The notes: a model not told the origin generated them from the letters alone. A stretch of DNA of 12,481 nucleotides from BRH-c25 sp964619815 (GCA_964619815.1 CAZUGK010000123.1:1-12481); one strand, 5' to 3'. Counted from the first letter of the stretch, positions 1-7,831 are shown. Program-made: numbers and translations.

Positions 1-488
1 CCTATTCTCAGGATACTCCGCTTTCCGCCCCCGGGCTCTCTTTCCCTTATGACCCTGCCTGCCTCGTCGGAGGACATTCCCCACAAAGCCCTTGCATCCC
101 TGAATTCTATATTGTTGCTGTTAAGTGTTATATATGAAGGCTTATCAGCTTTCCCCAGTATAACAATTGCATCATAACCGGAAAGAAGCATTGTAAGGGC
201 AAGCCTCCCTCCTGCATAAGACTCCCCAAGCTCACCGGTCAAGGGTGAATAAAACATTGCCACCGTCTTGGTCACGACAGGATATATGGAGGAGGCGGCA
301 CCTATGGCAAATATGATGGGCTGGTCTTCATGCAGGGGGCTCAAATCAGGCTTGATATTCTCTTCTAAAAGCTTTGATGCCACACCAACTCCGCCCAGGT
401 ATTCGCACAGGTCTTCCCTCTGTTCCATTCTTATTTTTTTGCTTTTCAAATCAACATACAACACCCTGATAAACTTCTCATATAGCAT
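1..488 (-). CDS. Aldehyde ferredoxin oxidoreductase, N-terminal part (cut by left edge)
   Basis: This is the N-terminal 162 codons of a tungsten/molybdenum bis-pterin aldehyde ferredoxin oxidoreductase; the rest lies beyond base 1. Enzymes of this family oxidise aldehydes (or reduce acids) and exchange electrons with ferredoxin in the cytoplasm. Visible family features are the GGVGVASKLL segment (residues 32-41), SPLTGELGESYAGG (81-94), GYDAIVILGKA (104-114) and the DARALWG segment (131-137), all in the order seen in the N-terminal cofactor-binding domain. The C-terminal domain that would carry the 4Fe-4S cysteines is not in the window. The ATG start at 488 has a GGAGGA ribosome binding site about 8 nt upstream, inside the end of the ferredoxin gene, with which it overlaps by 11 nt. 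The frame is open right to the edge. The family call is firm; the substrate cannot be deduced. Confidence 0.9.
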   Translation of the reverse strand, partial: MLYEKFIRVLYVDLKSKKIRMEQREDLCEYLGGVGVASKLLEENIKPDLSPLHEDQPIIFAIGAASSIYPVVTKTVAMFYSPLTGELGESYAGGRLALTMLLSGYDAIVILGKADKPSYITLNSNNIEFRDARALWGMSSDEAGRVIREREPGGGKRSILRI

Positions 489-897
489 TTTCCTGCTCCT
501 CCATTCTCAGGCATTCATGAGGGCAGAAGCCGGTGCATACCCCGCAATGCCTGCAGATTATGGGTTTGCCTTCGCTATCATCAAAAAACACCGCATTAAC
601 TATACAAGCCTCCACACACCTTTTACAGCCTATGCATTTTTCCGTCTTCAGTAGAACCCCTCCCCCTGCCCTTGGTTCCAGGGCACCGGAAGGGCAGGCT
701 TCCGCACATGCCCTCTCATCACTGCAGGCTATGCATACATCTGCAATGAATTTGCCTTTAAGCCCTCCGCTGGTTCTTACTTTTATTGCACTTCTGGAGA
801 TGGAATGATTCTGCCTGTTCACCCCTGAGCAAGCCAGCATGCAGGTAAAGCATCCTATACACTTGTTCATTCCATCAGCCCTTAATACCTTCGCCAT
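478..897 (-). CDS. Four-cluster 4Fe-4S ferredoxin (HycB/DmsB-like), partner of the aldehyde oxidoreductase
   Basis: A 139-residue electron-transfer protein with sixteen cysteines arranged as four cubane motifs: C13-x2-C16-x2-C19-x3-C23, C55-x2-C58-x5-C64-x3-C68, C88-x2-C91-x2-C94-x3-C98 and C115-x2-C118-x2-C121-x3-C125. This is the layout of DMSO-reductase-type iron-sulfur subunits. There is no signal or membrane segment, so it should act in the cytoplasm, accepting electrons from the aldehyde oxidoreductase encoded immediately downstream (11-nt overlap). I chose the ATG at 897 because it has a GGGGTGG site 5 nt upstream and starts just before the first cysteine motif. A longer reading from a TTG at 942 adds 15 residues without a good ribosome binding site. 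The class is very clear; the partnership is inferred from the overlap and from the common occurrence of such pairs. Confidence 0.9.
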   Translation of the reverse strand: MAKVLRADGMNKCIGCFTCMLACSGVNRQNHSISRSAIKVRTSGGLKGKFIADVCIACSDERACAEACPSGALEPRAGGGVLLKTEKCIGCKRCVEACIVNAVFFDDSEGKPIICRHCGVCTGFCPHECLRMEEQENAI

Positions 898-996
898 ACA
901 GCCACCCCAAATACTGGAATTTTTTGTTTGATTTAATACCAATTATATCTCAGAAAAACCTTCTTATCGATATATAGTGTTCTAAACTTGCTATAA

Positions 997-1020
997 ATTA
1001 ATGCTTATTTTAGCATTAAT
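997..1020 (-). terminator. AT-rich stem-loop overlapping the MBL stop codon (weak)
   Basis: A perfect 9-bp inverted repeat (ATTAATGCT / AGCATTAAT) with a 6-nt loop spans the TAA of the hydrolase gene. The stem is AT-rich and is followed on the minus strand only by TTTATAG rather than a real U-tract. It may act as a weak terminator or 3' end stabiliser before the ferredoxin gene. Confidence 0.3.
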
Positions 1021-1960
1021 ACCTTTTTATATATTCGCAGTAATACTTTACATTAGGCAGAAGCTTATTCCCATTCCATCCGGCAAAAGGCTCAGGCAAT
1101 ATTTTGGCATTTATTTCTTTATACTCCAACCTACCTTCATTTATCTCTTTTGCCACATCAGCTATCACTTTAATATATTCCTCAATAAGTGACAGCTCAT
1201 GCATAGTACCTGCTTTGCCGTGTCCTGCCACTAGTATATCCGCACCATACTTTTTAAACTCATGTATTGTATTGATCCAATTTTCCGGATTTCCCGAACT
1301 CAGCAGCGGATGAGTGTTCACAAAAAGCAGATCTCCCATGAATGCTATCCTTTCTTCCGGCAGATAAAGTATTATATCGCTTTCTGTATGCCCATTCATG
1401 TGCCCCAGAAGTTGAGCTTTTCCTGAGGTGCCAACAAGCTCAAGCTCCCCTTCAAAAACAATGTCCGGCAACCTTAGGTCAAAGTCCTTCCTTTCTATCA
1501 TCTCAAAATATCTGATATCCCTTTCAACCATTTTTCTGGATAACTCATCAGACTCCCCTTGAAGCTTTTCCTTCAACGAGCTTATAATCTGCGGAGCATC
1601 TCTCTTCATATCGCCAATCTCATTTTCATGGACTTTCAGCTCACTGAAAATCTTTTGCGTAGCAATTATCGGTGTACCTTTATCAAAGGCACAGTTACCG
1701 AGAATGTGGTCAAAGTGACTGTGGCTGTTTACTACATATGAAACTTTCCTCCCTGTTGCCTCCTCTGCAAATTTCCTGAGCTCCTGTGCCGCATCAGCAG
1801 ATAGGAAGGTGTCATACACTACCGTCCTGTCTCCCAAATCAATAATACCCGAGTTACTCAGGGCTCCCCCCTCCTCTTTGGCAAAGGCGGAATACACCCC
1901 CGCTGCCAGCTCTTCTACTGTGAAATAGTCACACCTGAATACTTCCTTGTTTGTTTTCAT
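1016..1960 (-). CDS. Metallo-beta-lactamase-fold hydrolase
   Basis: A 314-residue cytoplasmic binuclear metal hydrolase. Metal ligands are visible in the standard order: H80-x-H82-x-D84-H85 in NSHSHFDH, H191 in GHTESD, D210 in MGD, and H247 in AGHG. The N-terminal part (NSGIIDLGDRTVVYDT, residues 36-51) is the usual first beta hairpins of the fold. A roughly 65-residue helical insert (about 105-170) and a 55-residue tail after the last ligand make it longer than minimal members. No signal peptide is present, which argues against a secreted antibiotic lactamase; the substrate is unknown. The start is supported by AAAGGGG 7 nt upstream. It stands alone between the ferredoxin pair and the S-layer protein gene, with a strong terminator upstream, so it probably has its own promoter in 1961-2041, although I could not pick one with confidence. 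Confidence 0.9.
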   Translation of the reverse strand: MKTNKEVFRCDYFTVEELAAGVYSAFAKEEGGALSNSGIIDLGDRTVVYDTFLSADAAQELRKFAEEATGRKVSYVVNSHSHFDHILGNCAFDKGTPIIATQKIFSELKVHENEIGDMKRDAPQIISSLKEKLQGESDELSRKMVERDIRYFEMIERKDFDLRLPDIVFEGELELVGTSGKAQLLGHMNGHTESDIILYLPEERIAFMGDLLFVNTHPLLSSGNPENWINTIHEFKKYGADILVAGHGKAGTMHELSLIEEYIKVIADVAKEINEGRLEYKEINAKILPEPFAGWNGNKLLPNVKYYCEYIKRY

Positions 1961-1982
1961 TTTAAAACCCCTTTCATATTTA

Positions 1983-2012
1983 TTATTTATTACTGCAAAT
2001 TATAAAAACCAT
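1983..2012 (-). CDS. Possible nine-codon leader ORF upstream of the MBL gene
   Basis: A short reading frame (MVFIICSNK, then TAA) begins with an ATG preceded by GGAGGTG at 6-nt spacing, a better ribosome binding site than that of the hydrolase downstream. It ends 22 nt before the hydrolase start. It could be a leader peptide or coincidence. A TATAAT at 1999-2004 (minus) lies inside it, and if that is the promoter the leader would not be transcribed. Confidence 0.25.
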   Translation of the reverse strand: MVFIICSNK

Positions 2013-2041
2013 ATCCCACCTCCTACAGCAAAAAAGGCATA

Positions 2042-2075
2042 AAAAACCCCGTGTCAATTATGACACGAGGTTTTT
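2042..2075 (-). terminator. Rho-independent terminator (bidirectional in form)
   Basis: A stem of CCCCGTGTCA paired with TGACACGAGG (one C/A mismatch) has an ATTA loop and is flanked by an A-run and a T-run that extend the pairing. On the minus strand it follows the SLH-protein stop at 2134 and ends in GGGGTTTTTT, so it should end that transcript before the MBL gene. Confidence 0.88.
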
Positions 2076-2133
2076 CACACCTTATTGTTTGCTTTACTAT
2101 ACTACCTTTGAAATAGAATGTCAATATTTATTT

Positions 2134-4455
2134 TTACTTTATTTCTCTCATGCTATCCAATGCCCTGTATATAATTAAAGCTGCTTCCTGCATTTTCAGG
2201 CTTTCTTTGGGTCCGAACATTTCTGAACGTCCATCCATGATTCCCAATCCCTTGACTATAGCAACATGACCTTTCAATTCGCTGCTTATCATATCGGAAT
2301 CTTTAAAACCAAGTACGAAAATATCCTTTACCCTTGCCAGCTTATCATATTTCAGCAGCTTTACAACAAGCTCAGCCATTTGCTCCCTCGTAACCTTTGC
2401 ATCAAGCTTCAGCTCTACCGGCTTGTTTTCAATAATTCCATACCTTACAGCCTCAAGCAGATATAAGTAATTTTCATCCTTCTTGCTGACATTCTTGAAC
2501 AATAGCTCTTCCGTACCCCTTGCCGTATATGGGCGGTAGCCCTTTGCATTGACAAGCATTTTTATCAGTTCCATATAAGTTATGTCATTGTCAGGCTTAA
2601 AGCTGTTAGTGTCGATAATACCTTGAAAAGCGAGTATGCTAAGCTCCTTTTCTGCAGAATTTCCCTTTATCATTTCACTGAAGTTGTTTTTTCCCGGTAC
2701 TATTTCCTGTCCATCATAATTGATGAACTTGCCTGTAAAGGCATCTATATTTCCGCTGTAGCTTCTGCTTTGCTTCTGCTTCAATGTATAGACAATTTTG
2801 TGATCCTGTTTGTACTCATTTTCGTTTATTTTCTTCTTGTATTCAAAATAAATAGGCTCTGCATCATATTCCTTGAAGTACAGTTCCTTTGCCTTTTCCT
2901 TGCCTATTACCCCCTCCGGGGAAGGAAAGCTTAGGATAGTGCTCCAGTTATAGTTCATATCATTTACTTGCCCTGTTTCTGTGTCAATTGAGATATTTAT
3001 TGAATCATTTCCATACATGATTCCGTTTACCAGCCTAGGGAAGTTGAAATAAATCATCCTGTCAGGTATCATTTTCCCATTGACCTGATACATATTTTCC
3101 CTATAAACCTGCTCAGTCCTTATATCGCCAAGCTTGTGGGAATAATAGCGCCCCAGCAGCTCAACGGCTTTATCATAAGCCTGCTCCCAGGTAATCTTTC
3201 GTTCATACTCCTTCCCGTACCAGTCCTCGAATACATATCTCCCTATGTTTAATATTTCGCCCGTTGTGCTGTCAATTGAGATATTACCCACGCCTTGAAT
3301 TGCTTCCGGCTTATCCTCCATAACCTCAGCCGTCCATGTCTTTCTGCTTCCTTCAGGCCATATCTCGTTTTCAGAATAGTTCAGATTGCCGGCCTTGTAT
3401 CCGGCCCCGAAGATTTCCTTTGCCAGGCTGTCGGCAAAAGCTTCTGCTTCATCGCTGCTCATCTCGCCTGTTCCTCCTGAGGGCTTTGGTTTGCCGGCCA
3501 CCAGCTTGTTCTTCTGCTCCTGTGTAATATCCCTTTTTTTCAGGTTATCTGTTTTCTCCCCATTATAGCTTATAGGTTCCCCTGTCTGTGCATCTATCAA
3601 TATCCCGTTTAAAAAATCCGGATTATACACAAGCTTTACTTCAGTAGGTGCCATATATCTTGTAGTTATGTTTCTCATGGGTATATAAGACAAATTCATG
3701 CTGATTCTTTCTTTATAGATTGCCAATGCTTTTTCTTTTTCAATCAATCTCTCTGCAGCAGGAAGGCTTATATCATATTCCCAGTTTGTCCTGTAGGATA
3801 CTATGGTTCCGTTTGTGCCATCCACTCCAACCATAATATAATTGCTTGGGTATCTTAATCCATTGGCCTCTCTTATAAAATTGAAGCTGTAATTCGGTCT
3901 TATTCTGCCGGAGTATATGATATCATTACCGTAATCTTCAAGCTTCGTTTGCTTATACTCTTCAGGATTGATTTTTTCCAGGAATTCTTCTGCCAGCTTA
4001 TGGGCTTGTTCTTTTGTGATATCAGCAACTACAACCTGTTCTTGATTCCTATAGCTCTCGCTTCTGTTAAACCCATTGAGCCTGCCGGTGGAGGCATCAA
4101 TTTCCATGCTTATATGAGAATACATTGTACTGTTGCTCATGCTCCAATTAAACTGCCAGGTATAACTATTGTTAATTTCATAATTCGGGGCTAGCTGCAC
4201 CGTCCCCTGGTATTTTTTCTCATCAATTTCAAGCCCGAAATATTTTTTGAGCAATTCAATCGAAATTTGTTTGGCTTCCGCTTTTGATACTTTTACGTTC
4301 TTATCATCTATTACATTACCTGCCATTCCTGCTATATTGCTTGATACACCTATAATCCCGACTGAAGATGAAGCTGCCGTGTCCGCAGCAACATTGACTG
4401 CTCCCCCTATTGCAATCAGGAATACAATTGCAATAGCTACAATTCTTTTACACAT
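2134..4455 (-). CDS. Secreted YcdB/PepSY-like repeat protein with C-terminal S-layer homology motifs
   Basis: A 773-residue exported protein. Residues 1-25 form a Sec signal peptide: MCKR, then a hydrophobic core, then AADTAA. The body (about 55-580) carries repeated units of the YcdB/YcdC (PepSY-like) type. Each has a helix rich in K and E followed by beta strands ending in an [I/V]D-x2-[T/N]G turn; six such turns are visible at D120, D212, D288, D395, D491 and D571. The C-terminal part has three SLH-like motifs, at about 606-640 (FQGIIDTNSFKPDNDIT...), 668-703 and 725-768 (GLGIMDGRSEMFGPKE...), expected to anchor the protein to the secondary cell-wall polymer. PepSY-like domains are often linked with binding or inhibition of peptidases, but the role here is unknown. 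The ATG at 4455 has AGGGGG upstream, and the hydrophobic segment starts at once, supporting this start. It is monocistronic: its own promoter lies at 4494-4522 and a terminator at 2042-2075. Confidence 0.88.
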   Translation of the reverse strand: MCKRIVAIAIVFLIAIGGAVNVAADTAASSSVGIIGVSSNIAGMAGNVIDDKNVKVSKAEAKQISIELLKKYFGLEIDEKKYQGTVQLAPNYEINNSYTWQFNWSMSNSTMYSHISMEIDASTGRLNGFNRSESYRNQEQVVVADITKEQAHKLAEEFLEKINPEEYKQTKLEDYGNDIIYSGRIRPNYSFNFIREANGLRYPSNYIMVGVDGTNGTIVSYRTNWEYDISLPAAERLIEKEKALAIYKERISMNLSYIPMRNITTRYMAPTEVKLVYNPDFLNGILIDAQTGEPISYNGEKTDNLKKRDITQEQKNKLVAGKPKPSGGTGEMSSDEAEAFADSLAKEIFGAGYKAGNLNYSENEIWPEGSRKTWTAEVMEDKPEAIQGVGNISIDSTTGEILNIGRYVFEDWYGKEYERKITWEQAYDKAVELLGRYYSHKLGDIRTEQVYRENMYQVNGKMIPDRMIYFNFPRLVNGIMYGNDSINISIDTETGQVNDMNYNWSTILSFPSPEGVIGKEKAKELYFKEYDAEPIYFEYKKKINENEYKQDHKIVYTLKQKQSRSYSGNIDAFTGKFINYDGQEIVPGKNNFSEMIKGNSAEKELSILAFQGIIDTNSFKPDNDITYMELIKMLVNAKGYRPYTARGTEELLFKNVSKKDENYLYLLEAVRYGIIENKPVELKLDAKVTREQMAELVVKLLKYDKLARVKDIFVLGFKDSDMISSELKGHVAIVKGLGIMDGRSEMFGPKESLKMQEAALIIYRALDSMREIK

Positions 4456-4493
4456 TTCCCGTTACCCCCTTGATTAATCTTCCACACATTTCC

Positions 4494-4522
4494 ATTATAT
4501 TATTCTATATCCATAGATACAA
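4494..4522 (-). promoter_or_regulatory. SigA-type promoter for the SLH-anchored protein
   Basis: On the minus strand TTGTAT (4522-4517), a 17-nt spacer and TATAAT (4499-4494) give a good vegetative promoter about 40 nt upstream of the start codon at 4455. Confidence 0.55.
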
Positions 4523-4562
4523 CACCTGAAGTATTTTGTAACCAAATTGAAATGTTATGAAA

Positions 4563-4595
4563 CTGAAAAGGAGTCAACCTTACCGGCTAACTCCT
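4563..4595 (-). terminator. Terminator after the helicase-B3/B4 operon
   Basis: On the minus strand AGGAGT (4595-4590) pairs with ACTCCT (4574-4569), with partial GC pairing inside the 15-nt interior. This is followed by TTTTCAGTTT. It starts 8 nt after the B3/B4 stop codon, which suits a factor-independent terminator of modest strength. Confidence 0.55.
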
Positions 4596-4602
4596 GTATC
4601 CA

Positions 4603-5307
4603 TTAATCAATTATTATTTCTCTATTATTCTTGTCCAGGAAGAACATTCTCCGGCTTCCCCCCAGGTATTTGCCCACCAGTTCGGCAAGCTCCTTCACCG
4701 CTGCTTCGAAGACCTCTCTCCTGCTGCTGTCAATTGATTCTATACACAGAAAAGCATTTGTGGTTCCCTCCGTCAGCTTTGTCCGGTCCGCTTCCCGCCA
4801 GTTCCAGCATCGGCAGATTGCTCCTTCCCCATCCCTGTATATTACCTCTCCTTCTGCAGGAGGCTCATTTGATGTACTGCCAAGAGGCAAAAAAGCTTCT
4901 TCTCCAACCGCTCTGGTAAGTATTATATCACCCTTTACCGCGTTTAGATCTTCGCCGCCACATGGGAGCAAGTATTTAAGCGATATATAATTGTAAATAT
5001 CCACAAGCGGGTTTATTGTACCTACTTGTTTGCCGTTAATAATTCTTCTTATCAGGGCTTCTATGGAAGAGCGGTTTTCCCTGGGACTTTTGAACCTCTT
5101 GTAAGCCTCTCTCCATACGGAAACTACCGGATGCTTGGCTAATTCCGCACCCTGGAGGCTCGTCAATACTTTCTTTGAAGCTTCCTCAAGCATATTTGCA
5201 AAGTCAGGGCTGCTTATAGTATTGTCTATATCCGTTACCACAATTGCCCCGATATTGGCATCAGGGAACAAATCCCAAAAGCTCTCATCAACTGCAAATT
5301 TCCTCAT
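4603..5307 (-). CDS. Stand-alone B3/B4 (PheRS beta-chain editing-like) domain protein
   Basis: A 234-residue cytoplasmic protein matching the B3/B4 tRNA-binding fold that, within the phenylalanyl-tRNA synthetase beta chain, clears mischarged tRNA. Recognisable conserved stretches are SSIEALIRRIINGKQVGTIN (80-99), LVDIYNYISLKYLLPCGGED (101-120), EEAFLPLG (136-143), GEVIYRDGEGAICRCWNWRE (153-172) and T-x2-TTNAF near 179-186. No aminoacylation or other synthetase domain is attached, and the length is normal for the free-standing family. A GGGGGA site lies 7 nt before the ATG. Its start is 11 nt after the end of the DEAD-box helicase, so the two are probably co-transcribed and this gene likely lacks its own promoter. 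A trans-editing or aminoacyl-tRNA checking role is inference from the fold; the tRNA and amino acid are not known. Confidence 0.87.
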   Translation of the reverse strand: MRKFAVDESFWDLFPDANIGAIVVTDIDNTISSPDFANMLEEASKKVLTSLQGAELAKHPVVSVWREAYKRFKSPRENRSSIEALIRRIINGKQVGTINPLVDIYNYISLKYLLPCGGEDLNAVKGDIILTRAVGEEAFLPLGSTSNEPPAEGEVIYRDGEGAICRCWNWREADRTKLTEGTTNAFLCIESIDSSRREVFEAAVKELAELVGKYLGGSRRMFFLDKNNREIIID

Positions 5308-5318
5308 AAATCTTCCCC

Positions 5319-6905
5319 CTAATGTTTTGCATTAGCAGGCTCTATGTTAATCTTCTTGCCTTTTATCTGATTGTCCTTCATTATATTTATAACATCATTG
5401 GCATATTCCCTCGGCACTTCAACAAAGGTGTACTTATCATATATGTCTATGCTGCCTATGAGCTTGCCGGGAATTCCTGTTTCCCCTGCGATACCGCCTA
5501 CAATATCACCAGGCCTTATCTTCTGGTTTCTGCCTATATTTATAAAGAGTCTCACCATGCCCGGCTCTGCTCCTGTATTTTCATAGTCAGTCTCCTCAGG
5601 CTGCGCTTCCTTGCCCTTGCCGCCTATTGCCATCTTTAAAAGCGCCGCAGCAATGTCAATAGTAGTATAATCTTCTCCTGCAAGTCTCTCTATAGCTTCA
5701 ACATATTGTTCGAGGTCGCCATCCTCCATGCTTTCCTTTACCTTTTCCAGATACATGTTGGTTCTTACCTCTTCTACATCCTCTGAAGATGGAGCCTTTT
5801 TGAGAGCAATCTTCGCCTTTGCATACCTCTGGATATCCCTCAGCTTATATATTTCCCTGCCCACTACAAAGGTAAATGCCTTTCCTTCTCTTCCGGCTCT
5901 GGCTGTTCGCCCGATTCTGTGAACGTAATACTCTTCATCCTGTGGAAGATCGTAATTGAATACCGCTTCCACATCATCCACGTCTATACCCCTGGCAGCA
6001 ACATCAGTAGCTACCAGAATATCCACCGCTCCGGTCCTGAATTTTGCCATAACCCTGTCCCTCTGCACCTGCTTCAAGTCTCCATGAAGCCCGTCAGCAA
6101 AATAACCTCTTCCCTGGAGCTCTTCCACCAGCTCGTCAACCTTCTTCTTGGTGTTGCAGAATACCAGTGAAAGCTTGGGGTTATACATATCAATAAGCCT
6201 TGAAAGTACTTCGGCCTTTGTTTTTTCCTTTACCTCATAGTAAACCTGCTCAATTTTCGGTGCTGTCAGCTCCTTATGAACTACCTTCACATGGTGAGGA
6301 TTCTTCTGGAACCTTTTTGTAAGATCAAGAATAGCCTTAGGCATAGTTGCAGAGAACAGTAAGGTCTGTCTCTCGTCAGGAGCAGCCTTCAGTATGGTGA
6401 CAATATCATCTATAAATCCCATATCCAGCATTTCATCCGCTTCATCCAGTACTGCCATTCTGATTTTATCAATTTTCAGTGTTCCCCTGTTCATGTGATC
6501 CATTACCCTGCCCGGGGTCCCTACAATAATCTGGGGCCTTTTCTTCAGTGCCTTTATCTGTCTGTCAATAGGCTGTCCTCCATATACAGGAAGAATTTCT
6601 ACGCCCCTCTTGTATTTTGCCAGCTCTCTGATTTCCTCAGCCACCTGTATGGCAAGCTCTCTTGTCGGACATAACACCAACGCTTGAACCGCCTTTTCTT
6701 CGTGACTTAGCTTTTCAAGAATCGGTATCCCGAAAGCTGCTGTTTTACCGGTTCCTGTTTGTGCCTGCCCTATTACGTCCCTTCCTTCCAGTACATAGGG
6801 AATTGCTTGAGCCTGTATAGGAGTTGCCTCTTCAAAGCCTTTATTCTCTACTGCCTTCAGAATTTCATTCGACAAATTCAAATCTTCAAATCTAAGTGTT
6901 TCCAT
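5319..6905 (-). CDS. deaD: DEAD-box ATP-dependent RNA helicase with DbpA-type RNA-binding tail (CsdA/CshA-like)
   Basis: A 528-residue RNA helicase that uses ATP to remodel structured RNA, typically in ribosome assembly, mRNA turnover and cold adaptation. All motifs are present in order: Q motif GFEEATPIQAQ (23-33), Walker A AQTGTGKT (48-55), PTREL (80-84), TPGR (130-133), DEAD (154-157), SAT (185-187), ATDVAARGID (299-308) and HRIGRTARAG (329-338). A linker region (about 370-445) leads to a C-terminal DbpA RNA-binding domain (about 457-525; VRLFINIGRN...IPGKLIGSIDIYDKYTFVEV), typical of DeaD/CsdA proteins. No low-complexity RGG tail is present. It is the first gene of a probable two-gene operon with the B3/B4 protein 11 nt downstream. 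The gene symbol is by family; the ortholog could equally be called cshA. Confidence 0.95.
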   Translation of the reverse strand: METLRFEDLNLSNEILKAVENKGFEEATPIQAQAIPYVLEGRDVIGQAQTGTGKTAAFGIPILEKLSHEEKAVQALVLCPTRELAIQVAEEIRELAKYKRGVEILPVYGGQPIDRQIKALKKRPQIIVGTPGRVMDHMNRGTLKIDKIRMAVLDEADEMLDMGFIDDIVTILKAAPDERQTLLFSATMPKAILDLTKRFQKNPHHVKVVHKELTAPKIEQVYYEVKEKTKAEVLSRLIDMYNPKLSLVFCNTKKKVDELVEELQGRGYFADGLHGDLKQVQRDRVMAKFRTGAVDILVATDVAARGIDVDDVEAVFNYDLPQDEEYYVHRIGRTARAGREGKAFTFVVGREIYKLRDIQRYAKAKIALKKAPSSEDVEEVRTNMYLEKVKESMEDGDLEQYVEAIERLAGEDYTTIDIAAALLKMAIGGKGKEAQPEETDYENTGAEPGMVRLFINIGRNQKIRPGDIVGGIAGETGIPGKLIGSIDIYDKYTFVEVPREYANDVINIMKDNQIKGKKINIEPANAKH

Positions 6906-6940
6906 GTACTACCTTCCAATCTTTTTAATGTAACTATTTA

Positions 6941-6969
6941 ACAATACATGTATTATGCTCAGTTTGCAA
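6941..6969 (-). promoter_or_regulatory. Possible promoter for the helicase operon
   Basis: On the minus strand TTGCAA (6969-6964), a 17-nt spacer and TATTGT (6946-6941) lie about 35 nt upstream of the helicase ATG and just downstream of the glycosyltransferase terminator. A competing -10, CATAAT (6957-6952), has no good -35 partner. Confidence 0.35.
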
Positions 6970-6988
6970 CAAAATTTTTCATAACAAG

Positions 6989-7017
6989 AAAAAAAGACAG
7001 GTTTTTTCCTATCTTTT
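6989..7017 (-). terminator. Rho-independent terminator after the glycosyltransferase
   Basis: On the minus strand AAAAGATAGG pairs with CCTGTCTTTT (one G-U pair) around an A6 loop and runs into a stretch of seven T. It lies about 70 nt beyond the glycosyltransferase stop at 7085 and separates that gene from the helicase operon. Confidence 0.75.
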
Positions 7018-7084
7018 ATATCTGTTCATGTAATAGTTGTCCCGGTCATGCCTTTATTTTTTTGGTGCAGCATTATTCATACAG

Positions 7085-7831
7085 CTAAAGGTTTATATAT
7101 TTTCTGTAATCGATTTTACCCTTTGCAACAAATTCGCACCACCATTCCTTAAGCTTTTCATTTTCTATCGACCAGGTATGCTCCTTTGCATTTGCATGCC
7201 TCATATATACATGATGAAACCGGCTGGTAGAGTATATTTTTAAGCCATTCGTCAAACAGTCCTTACAGAACCAGTAGTCTTCTCCAAGGGAGATATTTCT
7301 GAATCTAACTTTCTTTAAAACACGCTTCCTAAAAATAATACTTGGCCCGTCCACGTGCTGCGCATAACAATTCTCACGCCCCGTGTTTCTGAGTGTTAAT
7401 ATTTTATCCTTTTCAAAATAGACATATGATGTTGCTTTACCTACTACGTCAGCTTTAGTCGTTCTGAAAGCCTTAAGAGCCTCATTTAAGTATTTCGGGC
7501 CATAATAATCATCATCATCAAACTTGGCAATGATATCAAAGCTTGCGTGCTTTGCGCCAATATTCAGGCACTCTCCTAACGTCTTACTCTCTTTAATCTG
7601 AAATACTTTTACATTCATATATCCTTGAGCTGCTTCTCTCCATTTATTTTTATCCATACTATTATTATGCAGAATAATGATTAGCTCCTTTTTTCTTAGC
7701 TCCTGTCTCTTGTAATTTTCAAATATGTTATGGATAGCATCAGGGCGTCTGGTACATGTTATAATCGTTATACCTGCTGAATTATTATTTTTCCTCCTAT
7801 TACTTATTGTTTCCTTTATTAGACCCTGCAT
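7085..7831 (-). CDS. Family 2 (GT-A fold) glycosyltransferase
   Basis: A 248-residue predicted nucleotide-sugar-dependent glycosyltransferase. The nucleotide-binding strand SAGITIITCTRRP (18-30) is followed by the metal-binding acidic cluster in IAKFDDDDYYGPKYL (101-115), the acceptor-side GPSIIFRK segment (162-169) and the catalytic-base-type GEDYWF motif (183-188). There is no signal peptide or membrane segment, so it is a soluble cytoplasmic enzyme. AAGGGG precedes the ATG at suitable spacing, and the N-terminal 17 residues before the fold are basic. It is divergent from a ROK-like kinase 205 nt away and has its own terminator. A shortened copy of its residues 89-130 is found fused to a lipoprotein signal at 8937-9242. 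It could modify a spore, cell-surface or exopolysaccharide acceptor; the donor and acceptor cannot be read from the sequence. Confidence 0.87.
   Translation of the reverse strand: MQGLIKETISNRRKNNNSAGITIITCTRRPDAIHNIFENYKRQELRKKELIIILHNNSMDKNKWREAAQGYMNVKVFQIKESKTLGECLNIGAKHASFDIIAKFDDDDYYGPKYLNEALKAFRTTKADVVGKATSYVYFEKDKILTLRNTGRENCYAQHVDGPSIIFRKRVLKKVRFRNISLGEDYWFCKDCLTNGLKIYSTSRFHHVYMRHANAKEHTWSIENEKLKEWWCEFVAKGKIDYRKYINL

Noticed and set aside
268..654. Plus-strand open frame of 128 codons across the oxidoreductase and ferredoxin genes
   Set aside because: It is antisense to two well-supported genes, has no ribosome site and no recognisable domain.
1016..1960. Antibiotic-resistance beta-lactamase
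   Set aside because: It shares only the metal-binding fold; there is no signal peptide and the long helical insert is unlike class B lactamases.
4557..4990. Plus-strand open frames opposite the B3/B4 gene
   Set aside because: The minus-strand B3/B4 frame has clear family motifs, a ribosome site and an operon context; these have none.
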